From Halothermothrix orenii H 168 (lineage in GTDB: Bacteria; Bacillota; Halanaerobiia; Halanaerobiales; Halothermotrichaceae): a stretch of DNA of 64,000 nt. Of this stretch, positions 34,132-43,466 are shown piece by piece (within the stretch, counting starts at the first letter, position 1; every line of letters begins with the position of its first letter). The notes under the pieces are model-generated. The model had not been told where the DNA came from. It ran no database searches and was given only the letters and a program-made list of their open reading frames with translations. The DNA lies in assembly GCF_000020485.1 (NCBI RefSeq), contig NC_011899.1, positions 1,458,501-1,522,500 of the forward strand, given 5' to 3'. Made by a program: the position numbers and the translations under genes.

Positions 34132-35352
34132 ATGGGAAAGAATAAATTAACCTTAAAAACAGTTATATATTTAATGTTATTCATTTTTATAGCCTATAGT
34201 ATGTATCTATATTTAACCCCGGAAACACCGGAAAAAAACCAGCTCGAAATCCACTTTATCAGTGTAGGCCAGGGTGATGCTGTCCTGATTAAATTACCTG
34301 ACACCAAAAACATGCTGATTGATGCTGGAAGCAATAAATACAGCAACAAAGTTATCAACTACATCAGACATCAGGGAATAAATCAACTTGATTATGTAAT
34401 TGCTACCCACCCCCACGAAGACCATATAGGCGGTCTGGACAGGGTTATATCTACTTTTAGAATCGGTAAGATATTTATGCCTGATGTTATTCACCCCACC
34501 AGGTCTTTTGAGGATGTTTTAACTATAATTAAGAAAAAGAAATTGAGAATTACACCGGCAAAAAAAGATCTTGTTATCATTAACAACAATAAAAAGGATT
34601 TAAAAGCAGTGATTATATCACCTGAAGACAAAAAATATGATAAGATTAATAATTATTCAGTCGTTTTAAAGTTAACTTATCATAAAACCTCATTCTTATT
34701 TACCGGTGACATCGAAAAAGAGATTGAGTCAAAACTGGTTAATTCTAAATACAACCTCAGATCCAATTTAATAAAAATTCCCCATCATGGGAGTGCAACA
34801 TCGTCTTCTACTCCATTTCTTAAAGAAGTATCACCCGGTTATGCTGTTATATCTGTTGGGAGGGATAATGATTATAACCACCCTTCACCCATAACCCTGG
34901 AAAAATTAAAAGAAATGAAAGTAAAAATCTTTAGAACCGATAAACAGGGCACAATAATAGTAATGAGTGATGGCTCCAGGTTGTCCTTTAATTTGCAACC
35001 ATTAGAGATTTCTTACCAAAAGAAAAATAACAACAAGAATAAAGCAGTTAAAATTATTAGCCTGGACCTTAAAAATGAAGTAGTGGTTATTAAAAATACC
35101 GGAAATGAGACAATAAACCTGGCAGGCTGGAAACTGGTTAGTCTTAAGGGTAATCAACAATTCAATTTCCCTGACAACACAGTCTTAAAACCGGGACAAT
35201 CCTTTAAAATACTGAGCGGCCCCTCTGCCCTGAATAAGCCTGATAATATCATCTGGACCAGATCTAACATATGGAATAACAGTGGTGATGGGGCCCTCTT
35301 GACTGATTCTAACGGAGAGATAATTGACAGGTTATTAAGGGAGGAAGACTAA
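34132..35352 (+). CDS. Exported metallo-beta-lactamase-fold protein with C-terminal lamin-tail domain
   Basis: 406 residues. A membrane anchor or signal (8-28) is followed by a ComEC-like MBL domain: HFISVGQGDAVLI, ATHPHEDHIGG (91-101), FTGDIE, and IPHHGSATSS. These give the di-metal site. From about 295 to the end a lamin-tail (LTD) beta domain follows, KNTGNETINLAGWKLVSLKG ... GQSFKILSG. This combination occurs in secreted nuclease or DNA-processing proteins of Firmicutes. It is not full ComEC, as the channel part is missing. The DUF3006 gene follows 19 bases later. Confidence 0.85.
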   Translation: MGKNKLTLKTVIYLMLFIFIAYSMYLYLTPETPEKNQLEIHFISVGQGDAVLIKLPDTKNMLIDAGSNKYSNKVINYIRHQGINQLDYVIATHPHEDHIGGLDRVISTFRIGKIFMPDVIHPTRSFEDVLTIIKKKKLRITPAKKDLVIINNNKKDLKAVIISPEDKKYDKINNYSVVLKLTYHKTSFLFTGDIEKEIESKLVNSKYNLRSNLIKIPHHGSATSSSTPFLKEVSPGYAVISVGRDNDYNHPSPITLEKLKEMKVKIFRTDKQGTIIVMSDGSRLSFNLQPLEISYQKKNNNKNKAVKIISLDLKNEVVVIKNTGNETINLAGWKLVSLKGNQQFNFPDNTVLKPGQSFKILSGPSALNKPDNIIWTRSNIWNNSGDGALLTDSNGEIIDRLLREED

Positions 35353-35371
35353 ATAATAAGGAGGGAAAATA

Positions 35372-35584
35372 ATGATAATCATCGATCGTTTTGAGGGGGA
35401 AAAAGTCATTCTGGAATATAGCAATAATCAGGGAAAAATTATAACCTTTGCGGTTCCTGCTAATGTCCTTCCCCGTAAAGCTAAAGAAGGAGATATTTTA
35501 AATATTATAATAGACAACGAACTAACGAAACAACGCAAGAAAAGACTGGAGAAAATAAAAGATAACCTCTTTGAAAATAACTAA
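35372..35584 (+). CDS. DUF3006 protein
   Basis: 70 residues behind AAGGAGGG. IIDRFEGEKVILEYSNNQG and VPANVLPRKAKEGDILNI match DUF3006, a small beta-barrel-like domain commonly encoded directly after ComEC-type MBL genes, as here. Function unknown; the conserved pairing suggests it assists the MBL protein. Confidence 0.85.
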   Translation: MIIIDRFEGEKVILEYSNNQGKIITFAVPANVLPRKAKEGDILNIIIDNELTKQRKKRLEKIKDNLFENN

Positions 35585-35676
35585 TAATTTGGTTAAAACT
35601 AACAACATATTTTAATAAAATTGGTGAATAATAACTAATGCAGTATACTGCAAAACTATATAAAGGGGTGGATGCA

Positions 35677-36465
35677 TTGATTCAGATTCAGCAATTACAG
35701 GATAGCCTGCGCCAGTTTAGACAGAGCTTTAATTCTCTATATAACCAGGTAAACCAGCAGCTCAATAACTCTGAAAGACTGGTACAGCAACTAAACAGTC
35801 AGATAACACAACAGGGAATGCAACAGGTCGGTAGTCAGTATAGAGCTAATCAGTTCGGTGGAGGACAGTACACAACCGGACAAACAGGCTCTCAATATAC
35901 AGGACAGTTTGCCCAGACCGGCCAAAGCGGCTCCCAGTTCAGGACCCAGTCATACCCACAAAATACTGGCGCTGGCGGAACCACTCAAGCTAGCGGTCAA
36001 TATGGCAACCAATCTTACCAGCAAAGTGTTTACAGAGGAGGAACAACCCCGGGTAGTAGCCAGTATGCCCAGAACAAAAACTACTACCAGTCCTCCATGG
36101 CCCGTGGTGGTGGCGTCAACCAGTACGGGGCTCAATATTCATCAGGTAACAGAGATACCGATGTTGGACAATCTTACTACCAGATGAACCAGGGGGGCCA
36201 GAGTGGTGGTGGAGGTATGATGAGTCAGTATAATCCTACCACTACCGGGCAATACGGCAATCAGTCATACCAGCAGAGTGTATACAGGGGAGGTACCACT
36301 CCCGGCAAAAGCCAGTATGCCCAGAGCAACAATTACTACCAGTCCTCAATGAGCCGTGGTGGAGGCGTTAACCAGTACGGGGCTCAATATTCATCAGGTA
36401 ACAGAGATACCGATGTTGGACAATCTTACTACCAGATGAACCAGGGAACCAGGTCGCAATACTAA
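35677..36465 (+). CDS. Gln/Gly/Ser/Tyr-rich repeat protein
   Basis: About 262 residues if TTG 35677 (behind AAAGGGGTGG) is the start; an ATG 39 bases earlier (35638) lacks a ribosome site. The first 50 residues form a Gln-rich coiled coil (LQDSLRQFRQSFNSLYNQ). The rest is low-complexity, with two near-identical copies of about 70 residues (QYGNQSYQQSVYRGGTTPG ... GNRDTDVGQSYYQMNQG) whose DNA is also almost identical. No cysteine. The composition is like spore-coat or prion-like structural proteins. A strong terminator follows. Confidence 0.7.
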   Translation: MIQIQQLQDSLRQFRQSFNSLYNQVNQQLNNSERLVQQLNSQITQQGMQQVGSQYRANQFGGGQYTTGQTGSQYTGQFAQTGQSGSQFRTQSYPQNTGAGGTTQASGQYGNQSYQQSVYRGGTTPGSSQYAQNKNYYQSSMARGGGVNQYGAQYSSGNRDTDVGQSYYQMNQGGQSGGGGMMSQYNPTTTGQYGNQSYQQSVYRGGTTPGKSQYAQSNNYYQSSMSRGGGVNQYGAQYSSGNRDTDVGQSYYQMNQGTRSQY

Positions 36466-36487
36466 TCTATTAGCAGCCCTCCCTTTC

Positions 36488-36520
36488 GGGATAGGTTATA
36501 TATAACCTATCCCTTTTTTT
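36488..36520. terminator. Two-way terminator between converging genes
   Basis: GGGATAGGTTATA and TATAACCTATCCC form a perfect 13-pair stem with T7 on the plus strand. It ends the repeat-protein gene, and its other strand lies just past the stop of the ABC-F gene. Confidence 0.9.
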
Positions 36521-38441
36521 ATATCATTTTTTCCCATCTGGAATATAACTCATTTAACTCCTGTTCAATATTCATGTATTCTTCCTTAAGGCTGGCTAAC
36601 AATTCAAAATCATCCAGGTTTTCAGGTCTAACCATTTCCTGTTCAATTGTTTCCTTTCTTACCTCCAGGGCCTCAATATCCTCTTCAAGCCTTTTTAACT
36701 GTTTCTTTCGTTTGCGTTCCTTCTTCTTTTGTTCCTTCCGCAGCTCATAATCAGATTTTGTCTTTTCTTCTTTCCCGCTTTTCCCCTGAGAACTTATATC
36801 TCCATTCAGCTGCTTTTTCTTCTTTAAATAGTAATCATAATTTCCATGGTATTTGGTTAAAGAGCCATCTTCCAGTTCATATGTTAAGTTGGTTACTTTA
36901 TTTAATAAATAGCGATCATGAGAAACTATCAACATGGTCCCCGGGTATTGCTTCAGAGCTTCTTCCAGCACTTCCCGCGAAGTCAGGTCCAGGTGGTTGG
37001 TAGGTTCATCAAGTACCAGAAAATTATAATCCCCATACATCAGTTGTAATAACCTTAAACGACTCTTTTCTCCTCCACTTAAATCCTTTACCTTTTTAAA
37101 GACATCATCCCCGGTAAATAGAAATGATGCCAGTTTATTTCTGGCCTCACCCTCACTGACCACTAATTCCCGTTGTAGGGCAGTAACCAGGTCATCCTCA
37201 GGATCAAAACCTTCAAAGGTCTGACTATAATAACCTATTCTCACATTACTCCCCAGTTTAATTCTCCCTGAATCAGGTTTAAGGTCACCTGTAATAATCT
37301 TTAACAAGGTTGTTTTTCCAGTACCATTTTTACCGATGACAGCTACTTTCTCTCCCCAGTAGATACCCAGTTTTAAATCCTCAAACAAAACGTTGGTTCC
37401 AAAGGATTTACTCAAACTCTCCACCCTCAAAACTTCATTACCACTTCTTTTTTCTACCGAAAAATCAAGTTTTATTTTTTGGTCATCAAGGGTTGGCTTA
37501 TCAATCTTTTCCATCCGTTCCAGGGCTTTTTCCATACTTTTGGCCTTTTTAAAAAATTTTTGATTATCACCCTGACTTCCCCACTGTCTTAATCTTTTTA
37601 TGGCCTCCTCCATTTTTTTAATCTCTTTTTGCTGGTTTTCATACTTTTTTAATTGCTGTTCATACCTCTTTTTCCGTTCTTTAAGATAATACGAATAGTT
37701 CCCGTAATAAACCTCATCCCGGCCATCTCTGAGTTCTACAATACGGTCGACAACATGATCAAGAAAATATCTATCATGAGAAATTACAATAACCGTTCCC
37801 CTATAATCCTGGAGAAAGTTCTCAAGCCAGTCAATAGAGGAAAGGTCTAAATGGTTGGTAGGCTCATCGAGGAGTAATAAATCAGGCTCAGAAAGTAGTA
37901 ATTTAACCAGCCCCAGCCTGGTTTTTTCTCCACCACTCAGCTTACCAACTTTTTTATCAAGCTCTTCATGGGTAAAACCAAGGCCAACAGCCACCTGTTT
38001 TATTTTGCTATTATACCCATATCCACCGCGCATTTCAAAATTGTTTCTGAGCTTGCTGTATTTTTTCATCAAAAATTTAACATCTTCATCATCTTCTGCT
38101 CTTTTCCCCTGCTCGGCTATTTTAATTTCTAAATTATTTATTTCCCTTTCCATCATAATTAAATCAGAAAATACTTTCTTAAGTTCCTGATACAGAGTGT
38201 TCTCGGGATTAAAATCTGGCATCTGATTTAAATACCCAATACTCAACCCCTTCTTTAAAACCAGGTCACCTGATGAAACTGGTTCAAGACCACAAATAAT
38301 CTTAAAGAGAGTTGTTTTTCCAGAACCATTGACCCCGATCAGGCCTACCTTTTCACCCTGGTTTATATCCAGAGAAAAACCCTTTAATACTTCCTCTATA
38401 CCATAGGACTTATTTATATTCCGTATACTGACAACAGACAT
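36519..38441 (-). CDS. ABC-F family ATPase (YdiF/Uup-like)
   Basis: 640 residues from the ATG at 38441. There are two ABC domains without membrane parts: Walker A GVNGSGKTT (36-44) and GKNGTGKTT, signatures LSGGEKTRL and LSGGEKSRL, and Walker B LLLLDEPTNHLD and FLVLDEPTNHLD. A linker of charged helices (KKRYEQQLKKYENQQKEIKK) lies between, and a C-terminal coiled coil closes it. ABC-F proteins act on the ribosome E site in translation or antibiotic protection. The C-terminal YHGNYDYYLKKK suggests the YdiF subgroup. Last gene of the minus-strand core block here. Confidence 0.92.
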   Translation of the reverse strand: MSVVSIRNINKSYGIEEVLKGFSLDINQGEKVGLIGVNGSGKTTLFKIICGLEPVSSGDLVLKKGLSIGYLNQMPDFNPENTLYQELKKVFSDLIMMEREINNLEIKIAEQGKRAEDDEDVKFLMKKYSKLRNNFEMRGGYGYNSKIKQVAVGLGFTHEELDKKVGKLSGGEKTRLGLVKLLLSEPDLLLLDEPTNHLDLSSIDWLENFLQDYRGTVIVISHDRYFLDHVVDRIVELRDGRDEVYYGNYSYYLKERKKRYEQQLKKYENQQKEIKKMEEAIKRLRQWGSQGDNQKFFKKAKSMEKALERMEKIDKPTLDDQKIKLDFSVEKRSGNEVLRVESLSKSFGTNVLFEDLKLGIYWGEKVAVIGKNGTGKTTLLKIITGDLKPDSGRIKLGSNVRIGYYSQTFEGFDPEDDLVTALQRELVVSEGEARNKLASFLFTGDDVFKKVKDLSGGEKSRLRLLQLMYGDYNFLVLDEPTNHLDLTSREVLEEALKQYPGTMLIVSHDRYLLNKVTNLTYELEDGSLTKYHGNYDYYLKKKKQLNGDISSQGKSGKEEKTKSDYELRKEQKKKERKRKKQLKRLEEDIEALEVRKETIEQEMVRPENLDDFELLASLKEEYMNIEQELNELYSRWEKMI

Positions 38442-38458
38442 TGCAATCACCGCTTTAG

Positions 38459-39331
38459 TTATCTTACTTCAGGGCTGGCAACTCTATCCTTGCTCTGGAA
38501 AAAGACTGATACTGTATTTTTCCCAACATGGGAACCTATAGCGGCTCCTATTTCGGAAATATAAAATTCCTCAACCCCGTATTTTTCCTTAATCATATCT
38601 TTTAGTTTATTGGCTAGCCCTGGATTAGCAGAATGATTTAGTCCTATAAACTGACTACCCAGGTCCTTTCCCCTCTCCTCCATTTTTTCAAGGAGGTATT
38701 CAAACATTCGCTTCTTACCCCGGGCCTTTCCCAGGGGGAGGATTTCTCCATCCCTGAAGTGTAAAATAGGCTTAATTTTCAAAATATTACCAATAAATGC
38801 AGTGGTAGATTTAATCCGACCACCCCTTTTCAACATCTCCAGGGAACCTACTGCAAAAATATGCTCCTGATGGGCACAGTAATCCAGGGTACTTTCAATT
38901 ACCTCGTTTAAATCCCGGCCTTCTTCAAGAAGGCGGGCTGCATAGATTACAGATAATCCAAAACCAACAGAGGCACACCTGGTATCAATAACATGAATAT
39001 CATCAGATCCAATATTTTTCTTAGCCAGGGCAGCTGACTCAAAAATACCACTTAACTTTGATGAAAAATTTAAAGATAATACTTTATAACCCTCTTCCAG
39101 GGCTTTTTTAAACTCTGATTCAAATACTGTAGGACCTATCTGAGAGGTTTTAGGAACCCCTGAATAATTCTCCAGCTTATTATAAAACTCTCCCGGGGTT
39201 AAATTATCCCGGTCATAGTACCGCTCTTCCCCAAAGTAAACCGGGGTAGAGAGCATCTTAATATCATACCTGGATATAACATCAGGCGAGAGATCAGAAC
39301 AGCTATCTGTAAATATCTTTACCTTTTCCAT
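38459..39331 (-). CDS. DegV-family fatty-acid-binding protein
   Basis: 290 residues. KIFTDSCSDLSPDVISRYDI, PKTSQIGPTVFESEFKKAL, NFSSKLSGIFESA and VGSLEMLKRGGRIKSTTAFIG are the DegV signature blocks; the S in KTSQ and the SSKLSG serines contact the fatty-acid carboxylate. It probably delivers fatty acid to FakA-type kinase, which is not in this window. Complete, 17 bases before the ABC-F gene. Confidence 0.92.
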   Translation of the reverse strand: MEKVKIFTDSCSDLSPDVISRYDIKMLSTPVYFGEERYYDRDNLTPGEFYNKLENYSGVPKTSQIGPTVFESEFKKALEEGYKVLSLNFSSKLSGIFESAALAKKNIGSDDIHVIDTRCASVGFGLSVIYAARLLEEGRDLNEVIESTLDYCAHQEHIFAVGSLEMLKRGGRIKSTTAFIGNILKIKPILHFRDGEILPLGKARGKKRMFEYLLEKMEERGKDLGSQFIGLNHSANPGLANKLKDMIKEKYGVEEFYISEIGAAIGSHVGKNTVSVFFQSKDRVASPEVR

Positions 39332-39483
39332 CTACTCCACCCTTCCTTTATTTGACTGTGATTGACATACTTCACCTCAATCTGACAACCCGTCACTTTT
39401 TTCTTGTAACCTAATAATAATATTCATGAAAGATAATTAAATTCCTTCCCCGTTATAAAACTACAGTACTATATATTAAATCC

Positions 39484-39774
39484 TTATGGGAGAATATAAA
39501 TTGGTTCTTCTTCATTTCTCCTGAATAAAACAAACACATTACCGATAACCTGAACTACATCACAATTTAATTGACTGGATATTTCATCGGCAAAGGACCT
39601 GGGCTCACCCAGGGAATTTTTTAAAACCCGGCACTTAATCAACTCATGGTCATCCAGGGCGGCATCAACCTGATTCAACAAAGAAGGGGTAATCCCATCT
39701 TTCCCAATATGAATAACCGGGTTAAGGTTATTGGCTTCACTCCTGAGATAACTCCTCTGTTTTCCTGTTAACAT
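39484..39774 (-). CDS. yhbY: YhbY-type RNA-binding protein (CRM domain)
   Basis: 96 residues from the ATG at 39774, behind AGGAGG. LTGKQRSYLRSEANNLNPVI and HIGKDGITPSLLNQVDAALD, then ELIKCRVLKNS, form a CRM domain with the GKDG/GxxG loop. It associates with pre-50S ribosomes. It follows obgE by 12 bases, the usual arrangement in Firmicutes. Confidence 0.93.
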   Translation of the reverse strand: MLTGKQRSYLRSEANNLNPVIHIGKDGITPSLLNQVDAALDDHELIKCRVLKNSLGEPRSFADEISSQLNCDVVQVIGNVFVLFRRNEEEPIYILP

Positions 39775-39786
39775 AAAAAACACCTC

Positions 39787-41067
39787 CTATTCCATATATT
39801 CGAATTCCATCGGCCCGATTTTTACAGTATCACCATTTTTTACTCCTTTATCACGCAACAATTCATTCAAATCATGATGTTGAAGAACCCTGAGCAATCT
39901 CTTAACTGCTGCATCATTATTAAAATCGGTTTTAATAACATATTTTTCTACCAGTCTCCCTGAAACTTCATAAATACCATTCTTCTTTTCAACTACAATA
40001 TTCTCTTCTTCATCAGCAAAATCAGGTTTTATGACTATCCTGTCTTCTTTTGCTATTTTCCTTTCAACTGGAAGTTCTTTAAGTAAATCACCGGTATAAT
40101 AGATTAACTCTTTTACTCCTTCTTTAGTGGCTGCAGATATAGGAAAAACCTTATAACCTTTTTCCTCCAGGACCGGTTGAACCCGTTCCACATTTTCCCG
40201 GGCACCTGGAAGATCTATTTTATTTAAAGCAACAATCTGTGGTCTTGATGATAACTTCTCATTAAATTTTTCTAATTCCCTGTTAATTGTTTTAAAATCT
40301 TCAAGGGGATCTCGACCTTCAATCCCGGATATATCAATAATATGAATCAACAACCTGGTTCTCTCAATGTGTCGCAAAAATTCATCACCAAGGCCAACCC
40401 CCTGGTGGGCTCCTTCTATCAGGCCCGGGATGTCTGCCATAACAAAAGATTTATATTCACTCAAGGCCACAACTCCCAGATTGGGTTTCAGGGTTGTAAA
40501 ATGGTAGTTGGCAATCTTTGGCCTGGCTTCAGAAACCACTGAAATAAGGGTAGATTTCCCGACATTTGGAAAACCAATAAGTCCCACATCGGCCACCAGC
40601 TTAAGTTCCAGTCTGATAGACCTTTCTTCCCCGGGTTCCCCTTTTTCAGCAAAGCGGGGGGCTTTTCTGGTTGATTTTTTAAATCTGGCATTCCCACGGC
40701 CCCCTTTTCCACCATGGGCCACTATGTACTCTTCTCCATCTTCAGTCAAGTCAGCCAGTAGCTCATCGGTATCCGCATCATATACTACAGTTCCCGGTGG
40801 GACCTTGAGAACGAGGTCTTCCCCACTCCTGCCGTGTTTATTCTTCCCCGAACCATGATAACCCCGTTCAGCTTCATAATGCCTCTGGTACCTAAAATCA
40901 GCCAGGGTATTTAAACCTTCATCTACCCGTAATATAACATTGCCTCCGTCACCACCATCACCACCATCCGGGCCTCCCATTGGTTCGAATTTTTCCCGGC
41001 GGAAACTTACAACCCCGTTACCACCCTGACCACCTTTAACTTTAATTTCTACTTCATCGACAAACAT
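39787..41067 (-). CDS. obgE: Obg GTPase
   Basis: 426 residues. The glycine-rich Obg fold (1-157, [19 protein letters not shown]) is followed by the GTPase domain with G1 GFPNVGKST (165-173), G3 DIPG and G4 NKID, then the OCT domain (about 345-426). It acts in 50S assembly and stress signalling. A terminator separates it from rpmA, so obgE-yhbY may also have their own promoter in 41070-41140. Confidence 0.97.
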   Translation of the reverse strand: MFVDEVEIKVKGGQGGNGVVSFRREKFEPMGGPDGGDGGDGGNVILRVDEGLNTLADFRYQRHYEAERGYHGSGKNKHGRSGEDLVLKVPPGTVVYDADTDELLADLTEDGEEYIVAHGGKGGRGNARFKKSTRKAPRFAEKGEPGEERSIRLELKLVADVGLIGFPNVGKSTLISVVSEARPKIANYHFTTLKPNLGVVALSEYKSFVMADIPGLIEGAHQGVGLGDEFLRHIERTRLLIHIIDISGIEGRDPLEDFKTINRELEKFNEKLSSRPQIVALNKIDLPGARENVERVQPVLEEKGYKVFPISAATKEGVKELIYYTGDLLKELPVERKIAKEDRIVIKPDFADEEENIVVEKKNGIYEVSGRLVEKYVIKTDFNNDAAVKRLLRVLQHHDLNELLRDKGVKNGDTVKIGPMEFEYME

Positions 41068-41143
41068 TTTATCACCCTCTTAACACTACCTAATATAACC
41101 AATACTAATTATTATTAACCATTCAGGGTTAAAGTCAAAAATT

Positions 41144-41178
41144 AAAAAACCCCCAGTCACAAGTACTGAGGGGGTTTA
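41144..41178 (-). terminator. Terminator between rpmA and obgE
   Basis: On the minus strand AACCCCCTCAGTACTTG ... ACTGGGGGTTTTTTAATTTTT: a seven- to ten-pair stem with a T-run. It would reduce ribosomal-protein transcription into obgE. Confidence 0.87.
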
Positions 41179-41183
41179 TAACA

Positions 41184-41462
41184 TTAATTTGCAACACTCT
41201 CGAACTGTTCCTCTGTGTAAACACTGACCGCTTTTTTATTCTTACCCTTTCTTTCAAACTTAACATAGCCATCAATTTTGGAAAAGAGGGTATCATCACC
41301 ACCGCGGCCAACATTCAGGCCAGGCATAAATTTGGTTCCTCTCTGACGAACCAGAATACTGCCTGCCTTAACAAACTGTCCGTCAAACCTTTTGACCCCA
41401 AGTCGTTTTGATTCACTATCACGTCCGTTCCGGGAGCTACCAACACCTTTTTTCTTGGACAC
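41184..41462 (-). CDS. rpmA: Ribosomal protein L27
   Basis: About 92 residues from GTG 41462 (AGGGGGTGG in front); an in-frame GTG at 41471 would add three. [20 protein letters not shown] and [20 protein letters not shown] are the L27 signature. The N-terminus begins right at SKKKG, without the LxLxFFA(H) extension that the protease Prp removes in many Firmicutes. In agreement, no prp/ysxB gene lies between rplU and rpmA (34 bases apart). Confidence 0.97.
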   Translation of the reverse strand: MSKKKGVGSSRNGRDSESKRLGVKRFDGQFVKAGSILVRQRGTKFMPGLNVGRGGDDTLFSKIDGYVKFERKGKNKKAVSVYTEEQFESVAN

Positions 41463-41496
41463 AACTTCCACCCCCTTTTAAAAATGGTTATATAAA

Positions 41497-41808
41497 TTAA
41501 GCCTCGATTTTTTCAATTAAAACCCTGGAATAGGGCTGACGGTGACCGGTTTTACGGCGGTAACGGTTTTTAGCTTTGTACTTAAAGACAATAATCTTTT
41601 TATTTTTGCCGTTTTCAATAACCTTACCGGTAACCCTGACACCTTCAACATAAGGTTGGCCAAATTTTACACCTTCATCATCAGCATAAGCCAGTACCTT
41701 ATCAAACTCAACCTGTTCACCTTCTGCAACAGGTAATTTTTCCACCTTGATAATCTTTCCTTCTTCAACACGGTACTGTTTACCACCGGTTTTTATAATG
41801 GCATACAT
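41497..41808 (-). CDS. rplU: Ribosomal protein L21
   Basis: 103 residues from the ATG at 41808, behind AAGGAGGTGG; the longer frame to 41895 runs through the leader. [20 protein letters not shown] and the basic end [20 protein letters not shown] are diagnostic. It binds 23S rRNA in the 50S subunit. Confidence 0.98.
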   Translation of the reverse strand: MYAIIKTGGKQYRVEEGKIIKVEKLPVAEGEQVEFDKVLAYADDEGVKFGQPYVEGVRVTGKVIENGKNKKIIVFKYKAKNRYRRKTGHRQPYSRVLIEKIEA

Positions 41809-41814
41809 TCCAAT

Positions 41815-41890
41815 CCACCTCCTTACCCTGGACTCGCCGGAATCAGGTAAGCTCAACAGCTTTTTAAAACCCGTTCCGAGCGGCTTAGGT
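41815..41890 (-). promoter_or_regulatory. Possible L21 leader hairpin
   Basis: The untranslated region before rplU holds TTACCTG ... CAGGGTAA around a GC-rich loop (ATTCCGGCGAGTC), ending right at the ribosome site. A structured L21 leader is known in Firmicutes; I cannot check this sequence against that model. Confidence 0.35.
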
Positions 41891-41996
41891 AACACAACGT
41901 CACCATACAGTTAACATTAAAACTCCAGCAATTTATTTTAGCATAAATCTAACCTCAAGTCAAGGCAATTAACAGGATACCTGGAAAAACTAAGAG

Positions 41997-43466
41997 CTAA
42001 CCTGTTATATTAATCCTGTATTTTTCAATATGAAGACTATTAACCGGTTTTAATTCAAGGCTGACACCTGTTTTTTTAAATATTTTTTGTAATACCTCAC
42101 CATTATCCCCTTTCAGGCTAGAAACTACCAGGGGATGACACTCTACTACTGCCCTGGAAAATTCTTCACTGGCTTTTTTCAACTGGATATTTCTGATTAT
42201 TGATTCAGCCACACTGTTAGCCGATAAAATTAATCCCTTCCCCCGACAGTAAGAACACTCTTTTTGCATAAGTTCCCCCAGTCCTTCTCGAACTTTCTGC
42301 CGGGTCATCTCCAGTAACCCAAGTTTAGTTAACCCCTGAATTGAAGTTACAGACCTGTCTTTTGCCAGTTCCTTCTCAAAGGTTTCCAGAACCTCCTGCT
42401 GGTGCCGTCTTTCTTTCATATCAATAAAATCAATGATTATTATCCCACCTATATCTCTAAGCCTCAGCTGCCGGGCAATTTCCCGGGCTGCTTCAAGATT
42501 GGTTTTTAAAATGGTCCTGGCAGCATTCTTTTTTCCGGTATATTTACCGGTATTGACATCAATAGCCACCAGGGCCTCAGTTTGTTCAATCACTATAAAG
42601 CCACCAGAATCTAGCCAGATTTTCTTCCTGATGGCCCTTTCAAGTTCTTTCTCTATTCCATAAACATGGAATATCGGCATCTTCTTATTATAAAGATTTA
42701 TCCTGTTTTTTAAATCAGGGGCAAGTTTTTCACTCAACTCCAGAAGAACACGGTAATCAGATTCATCATCTATTAAAACCTTATCCACATCTTTATTTAA
42801 ATAATCCCGGACAATTGTCTTTAACAGGCTGGCATGCTCATATATAAGGTCCGGGGCCTTACTGTTATTATAATTCTCTTTTATCTGGGTCCAGGTCCGT
42901 TTCAGGTAAGAATAATCCAGTTCAAGCAAATCAGCCTTTTTGTATCGTGAGTTGGTTCTGATTATTAATCCCATATCTGGATCCTTGAGTTTCCCAACTA
43001 TTTTCTTCAATCTATCTCTTTCATCAAAGTCTTTAATCTTTCGTGAAATTGCAGTCCTGTATTCACCAGGTAATAATACCAGATATCTTCCGGGTAAGGA
43101 TATCTTGCAGGTTACTTTTGCCCCTTTTTCGTAGATAGGTTCTTTTACAACCTGGACCATAAGTTCCTGACCTGGTTGTAAAACATGCTGTATCCCGAGC
43201 TTGCCTTCTTTTTTTAATTTTAACTGCTTTTCGTCGAGCAGGGGATAAATATCACTAACATGTAAAAAGGCATTTTTATCATATCCAATATCGACAAACG
43301 CAGCCTGCATTCCCGGTAAGACATCTATAACCCGGGCCCTGTAAACATTACCAACAATTTTTTTATAACTATCCAGCTCAATAACTATGTCCTCCAGAAC
43401 ATTATCCATTAATATAGCAGCCCTTTTTTCCTTTATTCCTGAATTTATTATTATTTGATTTACCAT
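41997..43466 (-). CDS. rng: Ribonuclease G/E family endoribonuclease
   Basis: 489 residues. The S1-like region (about 36-125, GNVYRARVIDVLPGMQAAFV) is followed by the DNase I-like catalytic domain with D303 (VAIDVNTGKYTGKKN) and D346 (GIIIIDFIDM). A zinc-link pair is in CSYCRG near residue 409. It processes rRNA and mRNA. Its position upstream of rplU-rpmA-obg is usual in Firmicutes. Confidence 0.95.
   Translation of the reverse strand: MVNQIIINSGIKEKRAAILMDNVLEDIVIELDSYKKIVGNVYRARVIDVLPGMQAAFVDIGYDKNAFLHVSDIYPLLDEKQLKLKKEGKLGIQHVLQPGQELMVQVVKEPIYEKGAKVTCKISLPGRYLVLLPGEYRTAISRKIKDFDERDRLKKIVGKLKDPDMGLIIRTNSRYKKADLLELDYSYLKRTWTQIKENYNNSKAPDLIYEHASLLKTIVRDYLNKDVDKVLIDDESDYRVLLELSEKLAPDLKNRINLYNKKMPIFHVYGIEKELERAIRKKIWLDSGGFIVIEQTEALVAIDVNTGKYTGKKNAARTILKTNLEAAREIARQLRLRDIGGIIIIDFIDMKERRHQQEVLETFEKELAKDRSVTSIQGLTKLGLLEMTRQKVREGLGELMQKECSYCRGKGLILSANSVAESIIRNIQLKKASEEFSRAVVECHPLVVSSLKGDNGEVLQKIFKKTGVSLELKPVNSLHIEKYRINITG

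Noticed and set aside
35858-36187. Second-frame plus-strand ORF in the repeat protein gene
   Set aside because: Shadow of the Gln/Gly-rich frame; no ribosome site and a composition driven by the repeats.
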